The notes below the pieces were generated by a model, which made no database searches, was not told the DNA's origin, and saw only the letters and a list, made by a program, of their open reading frames with translations. The position numbers and the translations under genes are program-made. From Vibrio hepatarius (GTDB taxonomy: Bacteria; Pseudomonadota; Gammaproteobacteria; Enterobacterales; Vibrionaceae), in assembly GCF_011806575.1 (NCBI RefSeq), contig NZ_JAATOO010000017.1, positions 1-64,000 on the forward strand: a DNA stretch of 64,000 bases, read 5' to 3'. Positions 43,435 through 52,306 of the stretch are shown one piece after another. Numbering within the stretch: the first letter of the stretch is position 1; the number at the start of each line of letters is the position of its first letter.

Positions 43435-45315
43435 TTACGCGCCAATCACGCCGCCATCTTCACGAGTAATCGCCACAATGGTGGAACGCGGTTTGCTGTT
43501 GCCACCGGCTGGGAAGTGCGACGGTGCGCCATCTTCACCTGGGTGCTGAACGCCAACAAACATGGTTTTGTAATCTGGCGAGAAAGTCAGACCGGTGATT
43601 TCACACGCGATTGGCCCGGTTAGGAATCGACGCACTTCACCCGTCATTGGATCGCCACACAGCATCTGGTTATTCCCCTGCCCTGCAAAGTCACCTTTGT
43701 TCGAGTATTTACCGTCGGTTTGAATCCACAAACGGCCTGCTTTATCGAAACCAATGCCATCAGGGCTGTTAAACATGTTATCCGCATTGATGTTCTCACT
43801 GCCCGCGTAAGGCGTGCCTTTGTGTACTACTGGGTTACCTGCAATGAGGTACAGATCCCACTCAAAACCACTGTTAGTGTGGTCGCCACCTTGAGGCATC
43901 CAGCGTACGATCTGACCGTAGTTGTTTTGCGCACGAGGGTTAGGGCCACCCACTGGTTGGTTTTCTTTGACGCCACGGTTTTTGTTGTTAGTCAGGGTAC
44001 AGAAAACGTGCTTATTGTCTGGGTGAACCGCAACCCATTCAGGGCGATCCATCGTCGTTGCACCGACTTGCGTTGCCGCGCGACGAGCGAAGATCATCAC
44101 CTCAGCTTGATCGTTAAAGCCGTTTTCTTTGGTTAAGCCATTTTTGCCGTAAGTCAGCTCGATCCATTCACCGTTGCCTTTCAGCTCTTTGTCGTCCATG
44201 TCGAATTTCGCGACATACAACGTGCCTTCTTCCAACAGATCGCGGTTCGCCTTGTCGTTGCCAGGTTTGTATTTATGCTTAGAAACGAACTTGTATAGGT
44301 GCTCACCGCGCTCGTCATCACCTAGATACACCACCACGTGGCCGTCGTCGTTCACCACAACCGCCGCGTTTTCGTGTTTAAAGCGGCCAAGTGCAGTACG
44401 TTTTAGTGGCGTTGCGTCTGGGTTATGCGGGTCGATTTCCACAACCCAACCAAACCGGTGCGGTTCATTTGGGTGCTTAGCTACGTCAAAACGCTCGTCG
44501 GCATCGTGCCATTGGTAGCTGCTTGGTGCCGCTTTAATGCCATAGCGTTTGTGGTCAGCAGAAATATCTGCGCCTTCTTCACGAGTACCAAAGTAACCGT
44601 GGAAGTTCTCTTCACACGTCAGGTATGTACCCCAAGGTGTTTGACCGTTTGCACAGTTGTTGAATGTACCCAGCGGTTTCATACCAGATGGGTCAAGTTC
44701 GGTTTTCATCAGTGCGTGACCAGTAGCGGGTCCAGTTAGCATCATCTCTGTGTTTGCGGTGATACGACGGTTGCGTTTACCGTCTTTATCTAGCTTCCAT
44801 TCACCACCAGACTTAACGATCTCAAACACCGTGACACCGTGTGCTGCTTGCGCTTTTAATACATCATCTGCTGTCATCGCGTCACCGCCATGATCAAACA
44901 GGTATTCATAGTTGGTGTATTCGTTGTTTACCGCGATCACCGCACGATCGTCGCTGATCGAGAACAAACTCATACCATCGGTGTTATCACCAAACTGACG
45001 TTGTTGTGCTTTAGAATCTTGTTTACCACTCTGATCAAACTCTGGTGCGCCCGAGAAAATTGGGTCTCCCCATGACAGTAGTGGTTTCGCTTTGTAGCCT
45101 TTCGGTACGACAATTTCGTCTGACGTGGACACTGGCACCGCCTCGAAATTGAGCAGTGCGCTTTGCTTGTCTGCTGCGAACGCTTTTGCAATTGGGTTTA
45201 ATGAAAGGAAGGCACCAGCGCTCACCGCTGCTGTACCGACTAAAAAACGACGGCGAGACAATCTCGCTTCGATCATTTGGCTAAACTGCGAATCTTGTTC
45301 ATCACGGTTCCACAT
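43435..45315 (-). CDS. phoX: PhoX-family alkaline phosphatase (DUF839)
   Basis: 626 residues with a Tat signal (LSRRRFLVGTAAVSAGAF), needed because PhoX folds with its Fe/Ca cofactors in the cytoplasm. Family segments: FGDNTDGMSLFSI, AVNNEYTNYEYLF, NCANGQTPWGTYLTCEENFHG, YLGDDERGEHLYKF, FNSPDGIGFDKAGRLWIQTDG, GVQHPGEDG. It releases phosphate from phosphomonoesters outside the cytoplasm. The pst2 genes lie 3.5 kb away and PhoX is usually PhoB-controlled, but I could not find a convincing Pho box. Confidence 0.93.
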   Translation of the reverse strand: MWNRDEQDSQFSQMIEARLSRRRFLVGTAAVSAGAFLSLNPIAKAFAADKQSALLNFEAVPVSTSDEIVVPKGYKAKPLLSWGDPIFSGAPEFDQSGKQDSKAQQRQFGDNTDGMSLFSISDDRAVIAVNNEYTNYEYLFDHGGDAMTADDVLKAQAAHGVTVFEIVKSGGEWKLDKDGKRNRRITANTEMMLTGPATGHALMKTELDPSGMKPLGTFNNCANGQTPWGTYLTCEENFHGYFGTREEGADISADHKRYGIKAAPSSYQWHDADERFDVAKHPNEPHRFGWVVEIDPHNPDATPLKRTALGRFKHENAAVVVNDDGHVVVYLGDDERGEHLYKFVSKHKYKPGNDKANRDLLEEGTLYVAKFDMDDKELKGNGEWIELTYGKNGLTKENGFNDQAEVMIFARRAATQVGATTMDRPEWVAVHPDNKHVFCTLTNNKNRGVKENQPVGGPNPRAQNNYGQIVRWMPQGGDHTNSGFEWDLYLIAGNPVVHKGTPYAGSENINADNMFNSPDGIGFDKAGRLWIQTDGKYSNKGDFAGQGNNQMLCGDPMTGEVRRFLTGPIACEITGLTFSPDYKTMFVGVQHPGEDGAPSHFPAGGNSKPRSTIVAITREDGGVIGA

Positions 45316-45625
45316 CGCTGACTCCTTGCTGGATTAGTTTTTATTCGTTAGCGAGCAGATGCTAGGCAACCAAGATGACAAATAAGTTAAGCTATTGTTT
45401 ATTTAAGATTAATTGCAGATTACAGTTTTTCTCGATTTACATGGCAAACTTATTAAAGTGCGTGGCTCTTCAATTTTACAGAGTAATATATCGAATTTAT
45501 GCAAAAAAATGTGATCTTAAACCTAGCTAAATTTTAAGTAGCTGGATAAATTGGATCCTGTTCATGAGGAACCACAATCAAATAAGCTCAATGACGAGCA
45601 CAAATGTTCTAAATGAGGGAATATC
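45316..45625. other. 310-bp gap, phoX promoter region
   Basis: AT-rich, no gene seen. It should hold the phoX promoter (minus strand) and that of the 28-residue ORF (plus strand). A TTGTCAT-like element on the minus strand near 45380 is too weak to call as a Pho box. Confidence 0.4.
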
Positions 45626-45712
45626 ATGAAGAAAATGAGAAAAGCACAATTGCATCGCGTTCGAATTCAGTACTGGAAAGACTCAAGCAAAAACGCGAAC
45701 AAACAATCTTAA
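45626..45712 (+). CDS. Very small basic protein, 28 residues
   Basis: ATG at 45626 with GAGGGA at 6-7 bases spacing encodes a 28-residue basic peptide (MKKMRKAQLHRVRIQYWKDS...NKQS, rich in Lys, Arg and Gln). A strong terminator begins 20 bp after the stop. RBS, short transcript and terminator suggest a real microprotein or a dual-function small RNA. No family recognised and no membrane helix. Confidence 0.55.
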   Translation: MKKMRKAQLHRVRIQYWKDSSKNANKQS

Positions 45713-45731
45713 TGTGCAAACCCAAAAAACT

Positions 45732-45757
45732 AAGCTGGCTTTAACGCCAGCTTTTGT
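45732..45757 (+). terminator. Terminator after the 28-residue ORF
   Basis: AAGCTGGC (45732-45739) pairs with GCCAGCTT (45746-45753), followed by TTTGTGTTTTT. Confidence 0.82.
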
Positions 45758-45787
45758 GTTTTTAGCGCCTGACAAAATTAGAGTATG

Positions 45788-46621
45788 TCACGCCGCTCGG
45801 TGATTGACGGGAAACATTTCCGCCATATCATGCAACAGATTCAGTGTCTGTTTGGAGTATAGGTGCTTATCTTTGTATCCAACCAACTGAATGTGACGTA
45901 CCTTTCCTGAAATCAAAAGTTGTCTCAGCATGCGACTCACCATTTGCACCTCCAACCAGCTTGCCGACTCTATACGAGCACTCGGGTACAAACACTCCAG
46001 ATCAATGTTCACGACAACATCTTCACAATGAGATAAGTAACTCGCGATCTGCTGTTTAACGTGAAACCGATGGCTGAAACCGCACTCTTGCATCGTCATC
46101 CAGTCACAGCCTAGGTCTTCGGCATACTCAATGCTGCGCTCATCATTTTGTGAGTTGTCGATACCAATACAAAATAGACGACATTCGTTGTAGCGAGAAA
46201 GCGCAAAATGGTAAGCCGAGCCAATATCCGGTTCAAGCGGCGCTTTTAGCTCAAAGCGTCGACCGATATGGATGATGCCTAACTCGCGGCGCGGCGTATG
46301 CAGTAAAGGCAAGCTGTGTAGCAACGTCTCAACGTTATTGGTCAGCACCACTGGTAACGAATCAGAGCCCAAAAGACGACTAAGGTGCAGCTGAAATTTG
46401 CTACTTGGCTGCTGCTTGAGATTGAAATGGCCGCCGTTCAACCAATGGTGTCTGTCTTGTTGCGATAGCCATTCATACACTTCTTCTAAGCTCTGGTCTG
46501 CCATTTCGAAATCCACCAGCTTCATTGATTTAAGCTGTTCGCTCACGCTGATCAGTGTGAGTTGGTGAGACGGAAGTCCAATAATATTCTCGGTTTTGTT
46601 ACGTCGAAATAGCCCAAACAT
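45788..46621 (-). CDS. Degenerate ureohydrolase (formimidoylglutamase-like), probable pseudoenzyme
   Basis: 277 residues of arginase/HutG-like fold. Alignable segments: NGGHFNL (for GGGH), IIHIGRRFELK (for NFDAHFDLR), FALSRYNECRLFCIGIDNSQNDERSIEYAEDLGCDW (HutG-type region) and VVVNIDLECLYP (for DLDxLDP). The His of the first motif remains, but the DAHxD pair is replaced by GRRFE, and the last motif keeps only D-x-E, so the binuclear manganese site is broken. It lies 5 bp after an IclR-type regulator gene in the same operon, so a regulatory or binding role is possible. No hut genes are nearby. Confidence 0.75.
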   Translation of the reverse strand: MFGLFRRNKTENIIGLPSHQLTLISVSEQLKSMKLVDFEMADQSLEEVYEWLSQQDRHHWLNGGHFNLKQQPSSKFQLHLSRLLGSDSLPVVLTNNVETLLHSLPLLHTPRRELGIIHIGRRFELKAPLEPDIGSAYHFALSRYNECRLFCIGIDNSQNDERSIEYAEDLGCDWMTMQECGFSHRFHVKQQIASYLSHCEDVVVNIDLECLYPSARIESASWLEVQMVSRMLRQLLISGKVRHIQLVGYKDKHLYSKQTLNLLHDMAEMFPVNHRAA

Positions 46622-46626
46622 TGCGA

Positions 46627-47367
46627 TTACCTTTCTGGGGGCAAAGCCCTCGCTGCCTGAAGAACGTGTAAAATGATTTTTTGTTGATTCGTTTCAACCC
46701 GATGCGCTGGTGCCATTACAGAGACGGCGCCGATCAGCTTACTGCCTTTCATCACTGGTGCGCTGATCCCGGAAACGCCCGAGTCAATCTCAGAAGTACT
46801 AACGGCATAGCCTTGGTTGCGAATTTGCTCCAACTTTTGCTGCCATTGAACAATTTTGTCTTGCTCACCAAAGTATCGCAGTATTTTTTCGCACCGCTGA
46901 GCAGGCATATATGCCAACATAACTCGGGATGAGGCGCCTCGCAGCAGGGGTTGACTTTGACCCTGGACGTAACTGCAACGAAGCGCCTGCATGCTCTCTT
47001 TTCTGCTCACACACAGCGCACGATAACCAACTGGGACCATGTAGGCCGACATTTCGCCGGTTTGTTTTTGCAGTCGATTCAAAACCAAATCCACTGCATC
47101 CAAATCGTGTTGGCTATTCTTGTAGCTGCGCATTAGCATCAATGCTGCTGGACCGATGATCAAGGTTTTGTCACTTGGACTTTCTTCGATTAGATTCCAT
47201 TCTTTCAATAGCTTGAGGTGGCGATAGAGGCTGCTGATTGGCGTGCCTACCTGGTCGCTCAACTGCTTAGCGGTGACGGGCTCGTCATTCACCGCCACTT
47301 GCATCAAAAGCTGCAATACCTTTTCGTTGACCTGTCCATTGCTTTGTTTCATCGAGTTGGTGCTCAT
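46627..47367 (-). CDS. IclR-family transcriptional regulator
   Basis: 246 residues. Winged helix at the N-terminus (PVTAKQLSDQVGTPISSLYRHLKLLKEWNLIEES) and the IclR effector domain after residue ~80 (GMSAYMVPVGYRALCVSR, LLRGASSRVMLAYMP, GYAVSTSEIDSGVSGISAPVM, AVSVMAPAHRV). It is followed after 5 bp by the HutG-like pseudoenzyme gene. Two similar 17-bp sites (47403-47419, 47444-47460) upstream are likely operators for autoregulation. Effector unknown. Confidence 0.88.
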   Translation of the reverse strand: MSTNSMKQSNGQVNEKVLQLLMQVAVNDEPVTAKQLSDQVGTPISSLYRHLKLLKEWNLIEESPSDKTLIIGPAALMLMRSYKNSQHDLDAVDLVLNRLQKQTGEMSAYMVPVGYRALCVSRKESMQALRCSYVQGQSQPLLRGASSRVMLAYMPAQRCEKILRYFGEQDKIVQWQQKLEQIRNQGYAVSTSEIDSGVSGISAPVMKGSKLIGAVSVMAPAHRVETNQQKIILHVLQAARALPPER

Positions 47368-47402
47368 GTTGTATCGTCAGATAATTTCTTCGACAAATTT
47401 TA

Positions 47403-47419
47403 TTCTCAATAAGTAAGAA
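47403..47419. promoter_or_regulatory. Candidate IclR operator 1
   Basis: TTCTCA-N5-TAAGAA, an imperfect inverted repeat 36 bp before the iclR start; part of a longer TATTCT/AGAATA palindrome. Confidence 0.55.
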
Positions 47420-47443
47420 TATATAAACAATTTAAACATCTAT

Positions 47444-47460
47444 TTCTCATAAAATAAGAA
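47444..47460. promoter_or_regulatory. Candidate IclR operator 2
   Basis: TTCTCA-N5-TAAGAA again, with identical half sites to the first operator and centres 41 bp apart (about four helical turns). The rest of the gap to 47711 shows no gene. Confidence 0.55.
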
Positions 47461-47711
47461 AACCATCAAACAGCAATCAGTTATGCTTCATTTGTACGAA
47501 ACTGAACAAAACCGACTTTGCTGCCTGCATCAATTCCTTACTTGAATGCTAGGCGGATGTGAGGGAATAAACGCGACACGGAAAATGAAAAACACTTGAG
47601 TAGTCAAAGAGATGAATATGAGAATTTTGTGAGTAATTCGCGATCTGACAGGCACCAATTTCTCCTAATTAAGACTATGCTTAAATGGTCGATTTCAATT
47701 AGGGGTTGGAT

Positions 47712-48137
47712 ATGCAATACAAACACATCATGGTCGCTATTGAGCTTTCAGAGCAGAGTAACATCCTTATTGAGCGAGCGACGTTTTTAGCGAAGCAGCT
47801 TGGTTCTGATATCTCGTTTATTCACATCGATGGTACTCATGGGGAGATCTATCCTGATTTAGTGGATATTAAGGCTAACCCCGATTTGAGACCAGTTAAC
47901 GAACATACAATGGAGCAGTTGAAAGAATTTGACGCCAGCACCGATTATCCGGTGAAAAAAATCATCGTTGGTACGGGCGATCTGAGTGAAAAATTGCATG
48001 AAGTGATCGCAGGCAACGGAGTTGATTTGTTGATTTGTGGTCACCACCAAGATTTCTGGAGCCGAATTATTTCCTACTCTCAGCACCTGATCAACAAATC
48101 ACCCGTCGATATCTTAGTGGTACCAATTGAGTCGTAG
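47712..48137 (+). CDS. Universal stress protein (UspA family)
   Basis: 141 residues from the ATG at 47712 (AGGGG upstream). UspA fold: YKHIMVAIELSEQSNILIERA at the start and the C-terminal segment DLLICGHHQDFWSRIISYSQHLINKSPVDILVVPI. The usual ATP-binding GxxGxxS/T pattern is changed (GHHQDFWSRI), as in UspA-type members that do not bind ATP. Cytoplasmic stress protein; monocistronic with a UUCG-loop terminator. Confidence 0.9.
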   Translation: MQYKHIMVAIELSEQSNILIERATFLAKQLGSDISFIHIDGTHGEIYPDLVDIKANPDLRPVNEHTMEQLKEFDASTDYPVKKIIVGTGDLSEKLHEVIAGNGVDLLICGHHQDFWSRIISYSQHLINKSPVDILVVPIES

Positions 48138-48164
48138 TCATCACTCAACAACAAATTCACAGCT

Positions 48165-48196
48165 GCAAGACTCACTTCGGTGAGTCTTGCTTGTTT
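48165..48196 (+). terminator. Terminator of the uspA-like gene
   Basis: GCAAGACTCAC (48165-48175), TTCG tetraloop, GTGAGTCTTGC (48180-48190), then TTGTTT. Confidence 0.88.
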
Positions 48197-48343
48197 ATCC
48201 ATCAATCAGAATAGTTTTCTGACTTTTGAAGCACTCCTAATTCCACGCAAGCACCTACATTGCTCTGTCACAAAATCTTCAAATTGATTCTCTAATATCG
48301 GATCACTCCCCTTTTTACACAATGAAAAGTCGAAGGAATGGTT

Positions 48344-48808
48344 ATGAAGTTACTGTTTGTATGCCGCCACAATTCCTGCAGAAGTATTCTAGCTGAAGCA
48401 GTCGCACAAAGAGTGTTGCCCAATAACTACGAAATACGTAGTGCTGGCAGCGAACCAACAGGTGAAATACAGCCTCAAGTGATTGAGTTCCTTAAATCAA
48501 TCGAAGTAGACACTGGGACATTTCGTAGTAAATCTTGGGAAGAGTTTATTGGGTTTCACCCCGACTTTGTCATTTCAGTGTGTGACACCGTGCACCATGA
48601 GGCCTGTCCAAACTGGTTAGGTGACGGCGTGCGTGTGAACTGGTCACTAGACAACCCTTTGGCTGACGAGAGCGCAAGCGCCAAAGGAGCTCTTCAGGAT
48701 GCATACCAAATATTACGCGAGCGATTGGTTAAGCTCGCCGACCTCCCCTTAACACAAATGAGCCACGAGGAGCAGAAAACAGTACTCACTCAGTTAGGTA
48801 CAGAGTAG
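48344..48808 (+). CDS. arsC: Thioredoxin-type arsenate reductase (LMW-phosphatase fold)
   Basis: 154 residues from the ATG at 48344, 6 bases after AAGGA; the in-frame ATG at 48338 abuts that site and is unlikely. The CX5R phosphate loop is at the start (C7-RHNSC-R13). Two further cysteines, C80 and C88 (VISVCDTVHHEACPNW), match the relay Cys82/Cys89 of S. aureus ArsC, pointing to arsenate reduction coupled to thioredoxin rather than tyrosine phosphatase activity. No arsB/acr3 efflux gene is adjacent; pstSCAB, which can admit arsenate, is convergent and ends 19 bp away. Confidence 0.85.
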   Translation: MKLLFVCRHNSCRSILAEAVAQRVLPNNYEIRSAGSEPTGEIQPQVIEFLKSIEVDTGTFRSKSWEEFIGFHPDFVISVCDTVHHEACPNWLGDGVRVNWSLDNPLADESASAKGALQDAYQILRERLVKLADLPLTQMSHEEQKTVLTQLGTE

Positions 48809-48827
48809 AAACGAAAACCCTTCCCAA

Positions 48828-49682
48828 TCAGCCGAAATGTCCTTGCAAGTACCCTTTTGTCAGAGAGTGAATAGGTTGCTCGAACATTTGTTTGGTTGGG
48901 TTAACCTCAATCAATTGCCCCAAGTGAAAATACGCCGTTCGATCTGAGATTCGCTGTGCTTGTTGCATCGAATGGGTCACCATTCCAATGGTGAAATTCT
49001 CTTTCAACTCTAGAATCAGTTCTTCAATGACCGCCGTCGCAATTGGGTCAAGGGCAGAACAAGGCTCATCCATTAAAATCACTTCCGGGCTGATCGAAAT
49101 AGCGCGGGCGATACACAAGCGTTGCTGTTGCCCGCCAGACAAGCCTGTCGCAGGTAAGTGCAACCGTGACGACACTTCTTCCCACAATCCTGATTTTTTC
49201 AATGACTGCTCCACCAGCTCGTCCAGTTCATCCTTGTGTTCGACCAAACCATGGATCTTTGGACCATAAGCGACATTGTCATAAATCGATTTTGGAAAAG
49301 GATTAGGCTTTTGAAAGACCATCCCGACTCTAGAACGTAGCTCTTCCGGCTCTAGAGACTGAATATCGGTATTGCTAAGGGCTATTCCACCCTGAACAAC
49401 ACAACCAAGCACCGTATCATTCATTCGATTTAGACAACGTAGAAACGTCGATTTACCACACCCAGAAGGCCCGACAAGGGCTAGGACTTCTCCCCGACCT
49501 AAGTCTAGACTGACGTCATAAATCGCTTGTTCCTCGCTATAGAACACGTTGACGTGTTTAGTTGTCATACCGGCTCGATCACTACTGAAAACTCCTATGG
49601 TTTGATGTGATGGCTTCGCACTAGGGAACACTCTGCACAGGGGTGCGTTTAAACGCATCGGTGACTGCTCTAATTCGCTCAT
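48828..49682 (-). CDS. pstB: Phosphate ABC transporter ATP-binding protein
   Basis: 284 residues from the ATG at 49682 (AGGTGG before it, 2 bases after the pstA stop). Walker [11 protein letters not shown]-loop [19 protein letters not shown] (PstB hallmark), signature LSGGQQQRL, Walker [14 protein letters not shown] and H-loop MVTHSMQQA. It has about 35 extra N-terminal residues compared with E. coli PstB. Last gene of pstSCAB; no phoU follows, unlike the E. coli operon. It powers high-affinity phosphate import. Confidence 0.95.
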   Translation of the reverse strand: MSELEQSPMRLNAPLCRVFPSAKPSHQTIGVFSSDRAGMTTKHVNVFYSEEQAIYDVSLDLGRGEVLALVGPSGCGKSTFLRCLNRMNDTVLGCVVQGGIALSNTDIQSLEPEELRSRVGMVFQKPNPFPKSIYDNVAYGPKIHGLVEHKDELDELVEQSLKKSGLWEEVSSRLHLPATGLSGGQQQRLCIARAISISPEVILMDEPCSALDPIATAVIEELILELKENFTIGMVTHSMQQAQRISDRTAYFHLGQLIEVNPTKQMFEQPIHSLTKGYLQGHFG

Positions 49683-49684
49683 AA

Positions 49685-50926
49685 CTACCACCTTGTTTCC
49701 AACTTTCGCCTTAGATAAAGTGCCACGCCATTCATCAAAAATAAGAAAAACAGCAAGACAATAATAGCCGCAGAAGTCAGCTCTACGTAGCCACGCTCTG
49801 GATTTTCAGACCAGAGAAAGATCTGAACAGGCAAAGCGGTCGCCGCATCGAGAAATCCTTGCGGCACATCGACAATAAACGCCACCATCCCAATCATCAG
49901 TAAAGGTGCTGTTTCACCCAACGCTTGCGCCATGCCAATAATGGTTCCGGTAAACATACCCGGTAACGCCAATGGCACAACGTGATGAAAGACGACCTGT
50001 GTCCGAGAGGCTCCCATCGCTAACGCCCCATCGCGGATGGAAGGTGGCACGGACTTCAAAGAAGCCCGACTAGAGATAATGATGGTTGGCAACGTCATTA
50101 ATGTTAAAACCAACCCGCCCACCAGTGGGGTTGATCTCGGCAGTTCCAACACATTGAGAAAGATAGCTAAACCAAGCAAGCCAAACACGATAGAAGGGAC
50201 TGCAGCAAGGTTGTTGATATTAACCTCGATGATATCGGTAAGCGTATTTTTGGGAGCAAACTCTTCAAGATAAATTGCTGCACCGACACCAATAGGAAAA
50301 CTCAACAGCATGGTCGTGAGCAAAGTAAACAAAGACCCCATAAACGCCCCTGCAATACCAGCCACCTCTGGATTTCGGCTGTCTCCGAGTGAAAAAAATC
50401 GCCAGTTAAACGTAGTGCGAATCCGTTCTTGCTCCAGCAAAGAGTGGTACCAATTCAACTCTTGCTCACTCATCGCAACTTTACTCGATCCTTTGCGATA
50501 TTGATTGAACTTGTCACTCATCGGTAACCACACCGACAGCGAAGTATCAGACAACGCTTGCTCTACTAACTTCCGCTGCAATATGTATTCTGATTCGACC
50601 GAGACCAACCTATATAGCTCTCGACGCTCGGAGCGGCTGGTAACGTCAGGGAATTCTATTTTTAGCTGGTCACGAATCAAACTGCGCGGAGAGGTTTGGT
50701 GACTTTGTTTGTCCAAGCGAAGCGTTAGCTCGATTTCAGAGCTGATAAACGCCCCCACACCAGTAGCAATCACAGAAGTCAAAAGAAAAACCAAAAAGGA
50801 CAAAGAGCACAATATCGACACGACGCCGTAGGCTCGAAAGCGCGTTTCTGAGCGTTTACGCTTGACCAGAGACTGGCGAATAGTCGCTATTTTTTTCTGG
50901 GTCAGGTGTTGCTGTGAATCACTCAT
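49685..50926 (-). CDS. pstA: Phosphate ABC transporter permease PstA
   Basis: 413 residues, much longer than E. coli PstA (296). The extra N-terminal part (about 1-180) has one membrane helix ([20 protein letters not shown]) and a charged periplasmic region. The permease core includes [18 protein letters not shown] and the EAA loop [26 protein letters not shown]. Its start overlaps the pstC stop by 8 bases. Forms the membrane channel with PstC. The long form is common to second Pst systems in vibrios. Confidence 0.93.
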   Translation of the reverse strand: MSDSQQHLTQKKIATIRQSLVKRKRSETRFRAYGVVSILCSLSFLVFLLTSVIATGVGAFISSEIELTLRLDKQSHQTSPRSLIRDQLKIEFPDVTSRSERRELYRLVSVESEYILQRKLVEQALSDTSLSVWLPMSDKFNQYRKGSSKVAMSEQELNWYHSLLEQERIRTTFNWRFFSLGDSRNPEVAGIAGAFMGSLFTLLTTMLLSFPIGVGAAIYLEEFAPKNTLTDIIEVNINNLAAVPSIVFGLLGLAIFLNVLELPRSTPLVGGLVLTLMTLPTIIISSRASLKSVPPSIRDGALAMGASRTQVVFHHVVPLALPGMFTGTIIGMAQALGETAPLLMIGMVAFIVDVPQGFLDAATALPVQIFLWSENPERGYVELTSAAIIVLLFFLFLMNGVALYLRRKLETRW

Positions 50927-52301
50927 AATGCTCTCGATACTTTTTCACAATACGCAAGGCAATGACGTTTAGGATCAGCGTCACGACAAACAAGGTTAAC
51001 CCCAGAGCAAACGCAGCCAGTGTTTTTGCACTGTCAAATTCTTGATCTCCTACCAGCAACGTCACGATTTGTACCGTTATCGTAGTTACCGACTCCAACG
51101 GGTTGAAAGTCAAGTTCGCCGATAAACCTGCTGCCATAACGACAATCATCGTCTCACCGATGGCTCGAGATACTGCTAACAGTAAGCCCCCGACAATTCC
51201 AGGTAATGCAGCAGGTAATACCACTTTCTTTATGGTTTCAGAGTGCGTCGCGCCCATCGCAAGAGAGGCATCTCTGATACTTTGTGGCACAGCTCGAATG
51301 ACATCATCAGACAAAGACGAAACAAAAGGGATGATCATCACGCCCATTACCAAGCCCGCGGCCAATGCGCTTTCTGAAGACACGCTGTCGCTGCCCAAGG
51401 TTTCAGCTGCGGAACGGATAGCTGGGGCAATCATCAGCGCAGCAATAAAGCCATACACCACCGTCGGAATACCCGCTAATATTTCCATGATCGGTTTGAT
51501 GTACGTTCGGGTTTTCTCTGACGCGTATTCCGCTAAATAAATAGCGCTGAATAACCCAATCGGTGCTGCTACCAACATCGCGATCAACGTCACCAGCAAT
51601 GTACCAATAAACAAAGGAACAGCGCCAAAGGCACCACTTGCACCTTGTTGGTCGGCGCGAATGGCAATCTGGGGCGACCAATGGGTACCAAATAGAAAAT
51701 CTGGAACGGGGATAGTTGAGAAAAACCGCACTGACTCAAACAAGACAGAAAGTACAATACCAACAGTGGTCAAAATCGCGATAGAAGAGCAGAGGATCAG
51801 CAGCCAACGCACCACCTTCTCCACTTTGGGGCGAGCGCGGAAGTAAGGCTTAACTTGGCTAATACCGACAAATAGAAGAAATGCGACTAGCAGTACCAGA
51901 CCGATAAAAAACAGTTTGTCATTTTCAACTTCAAGCGCACGATAATACTGTTGAGCTTGAAAGAGTGCCTTGTAAAAAGGATCGTCGGACGTCTCGCCAC
52001 CGAGCCCAGCGACAATTCGCGCGTACAGCAGATCTTCTTGAATTCCCGCTTGTTGTAGGGGATATAGCGCGGTGAAGTGAGAAAGCGTCAGGTAGCGGAT
52101 AATCCAATGCTCCGACACCATCCACAATAAACAGAATGAGATAACAGGCAGCGTCACCACCCACATAACAAACCAACCATAATAGCTGGGCAATGAATGC
52201 AAGTGCCTTACGCCGCCCAAATGAGAGGCGACTCTGACTGCTTTGAACCGACCAACAAGAAAAGCCAAAACAGCCAGTATTACAATATACAGCGGCAGCA
52301 T
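50919..52301 (-). CDS. pstC: Phosphate ABC transporter permease PstC
   Basis: 460 residues (E. coli 319). The first ~190 residues are an extension with additional membrane helices (YIVILAVLAFLVGRF, VMWVVTLPVISFCLLWMV, FFIGLVLLVAFLLFVGI). The core has APIGLFSAIYLAEYAS, LAGIPTVVYGFIA and the EAA loop DASLAMGATHSETIKKVVLPAALPGIVGG. It lies 5 bp after pstS and overlaps pstA by 8 bases, so expression is tightly coupled. Confidence 0.93.
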   Translation of the reverse strand: MLPLYIVILAVLAFLVGRFKAVRVASHLGGVRHLHSLPSYYGWFVMWVVTLPVISFCLLWMVSEHWIIRYLTLSHFTALYPLQQAGIQEDLLYARIVAGLGGETSDDPFYKALFQAQQYYRALEVENDKLFFIGLVLLVAFLLFVGISQVKPYFRARPKVEKVVRWLLILCSSIAILTTVGIVLSVLFESVRFFSTIPVPDFLFGTHWSPQIAIRADQQGASGAFGAVPLFIGTLLVTLIAMLVAAPIGLFSAIYLAEYASEKTRTYIKPIMEILAGIPTVVYGFIAALMIAPAIRSAAETLGSDSVSSESALAAGLVMGVMIIPFVSSLSDDVIRAVPQSIRDASLAMGATHSETIKKVVLPAALPGIVGGLLLAVSRAIGETMIVVMAAGLSANLTFNPLESVTTITVQIVTLLVGDQEFDSAKTLAAFALGLTLFVVTLILNVIALRIVKKYREHYE

Positions 52302-52306
52302 ATGCG

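Noticed and set aside
47157..47168. ATGATCAAGGTT inside the iclR gene as another RctB site
   Set aside because: It is isolated and coding; one such match in 64 kb is expected by chance.
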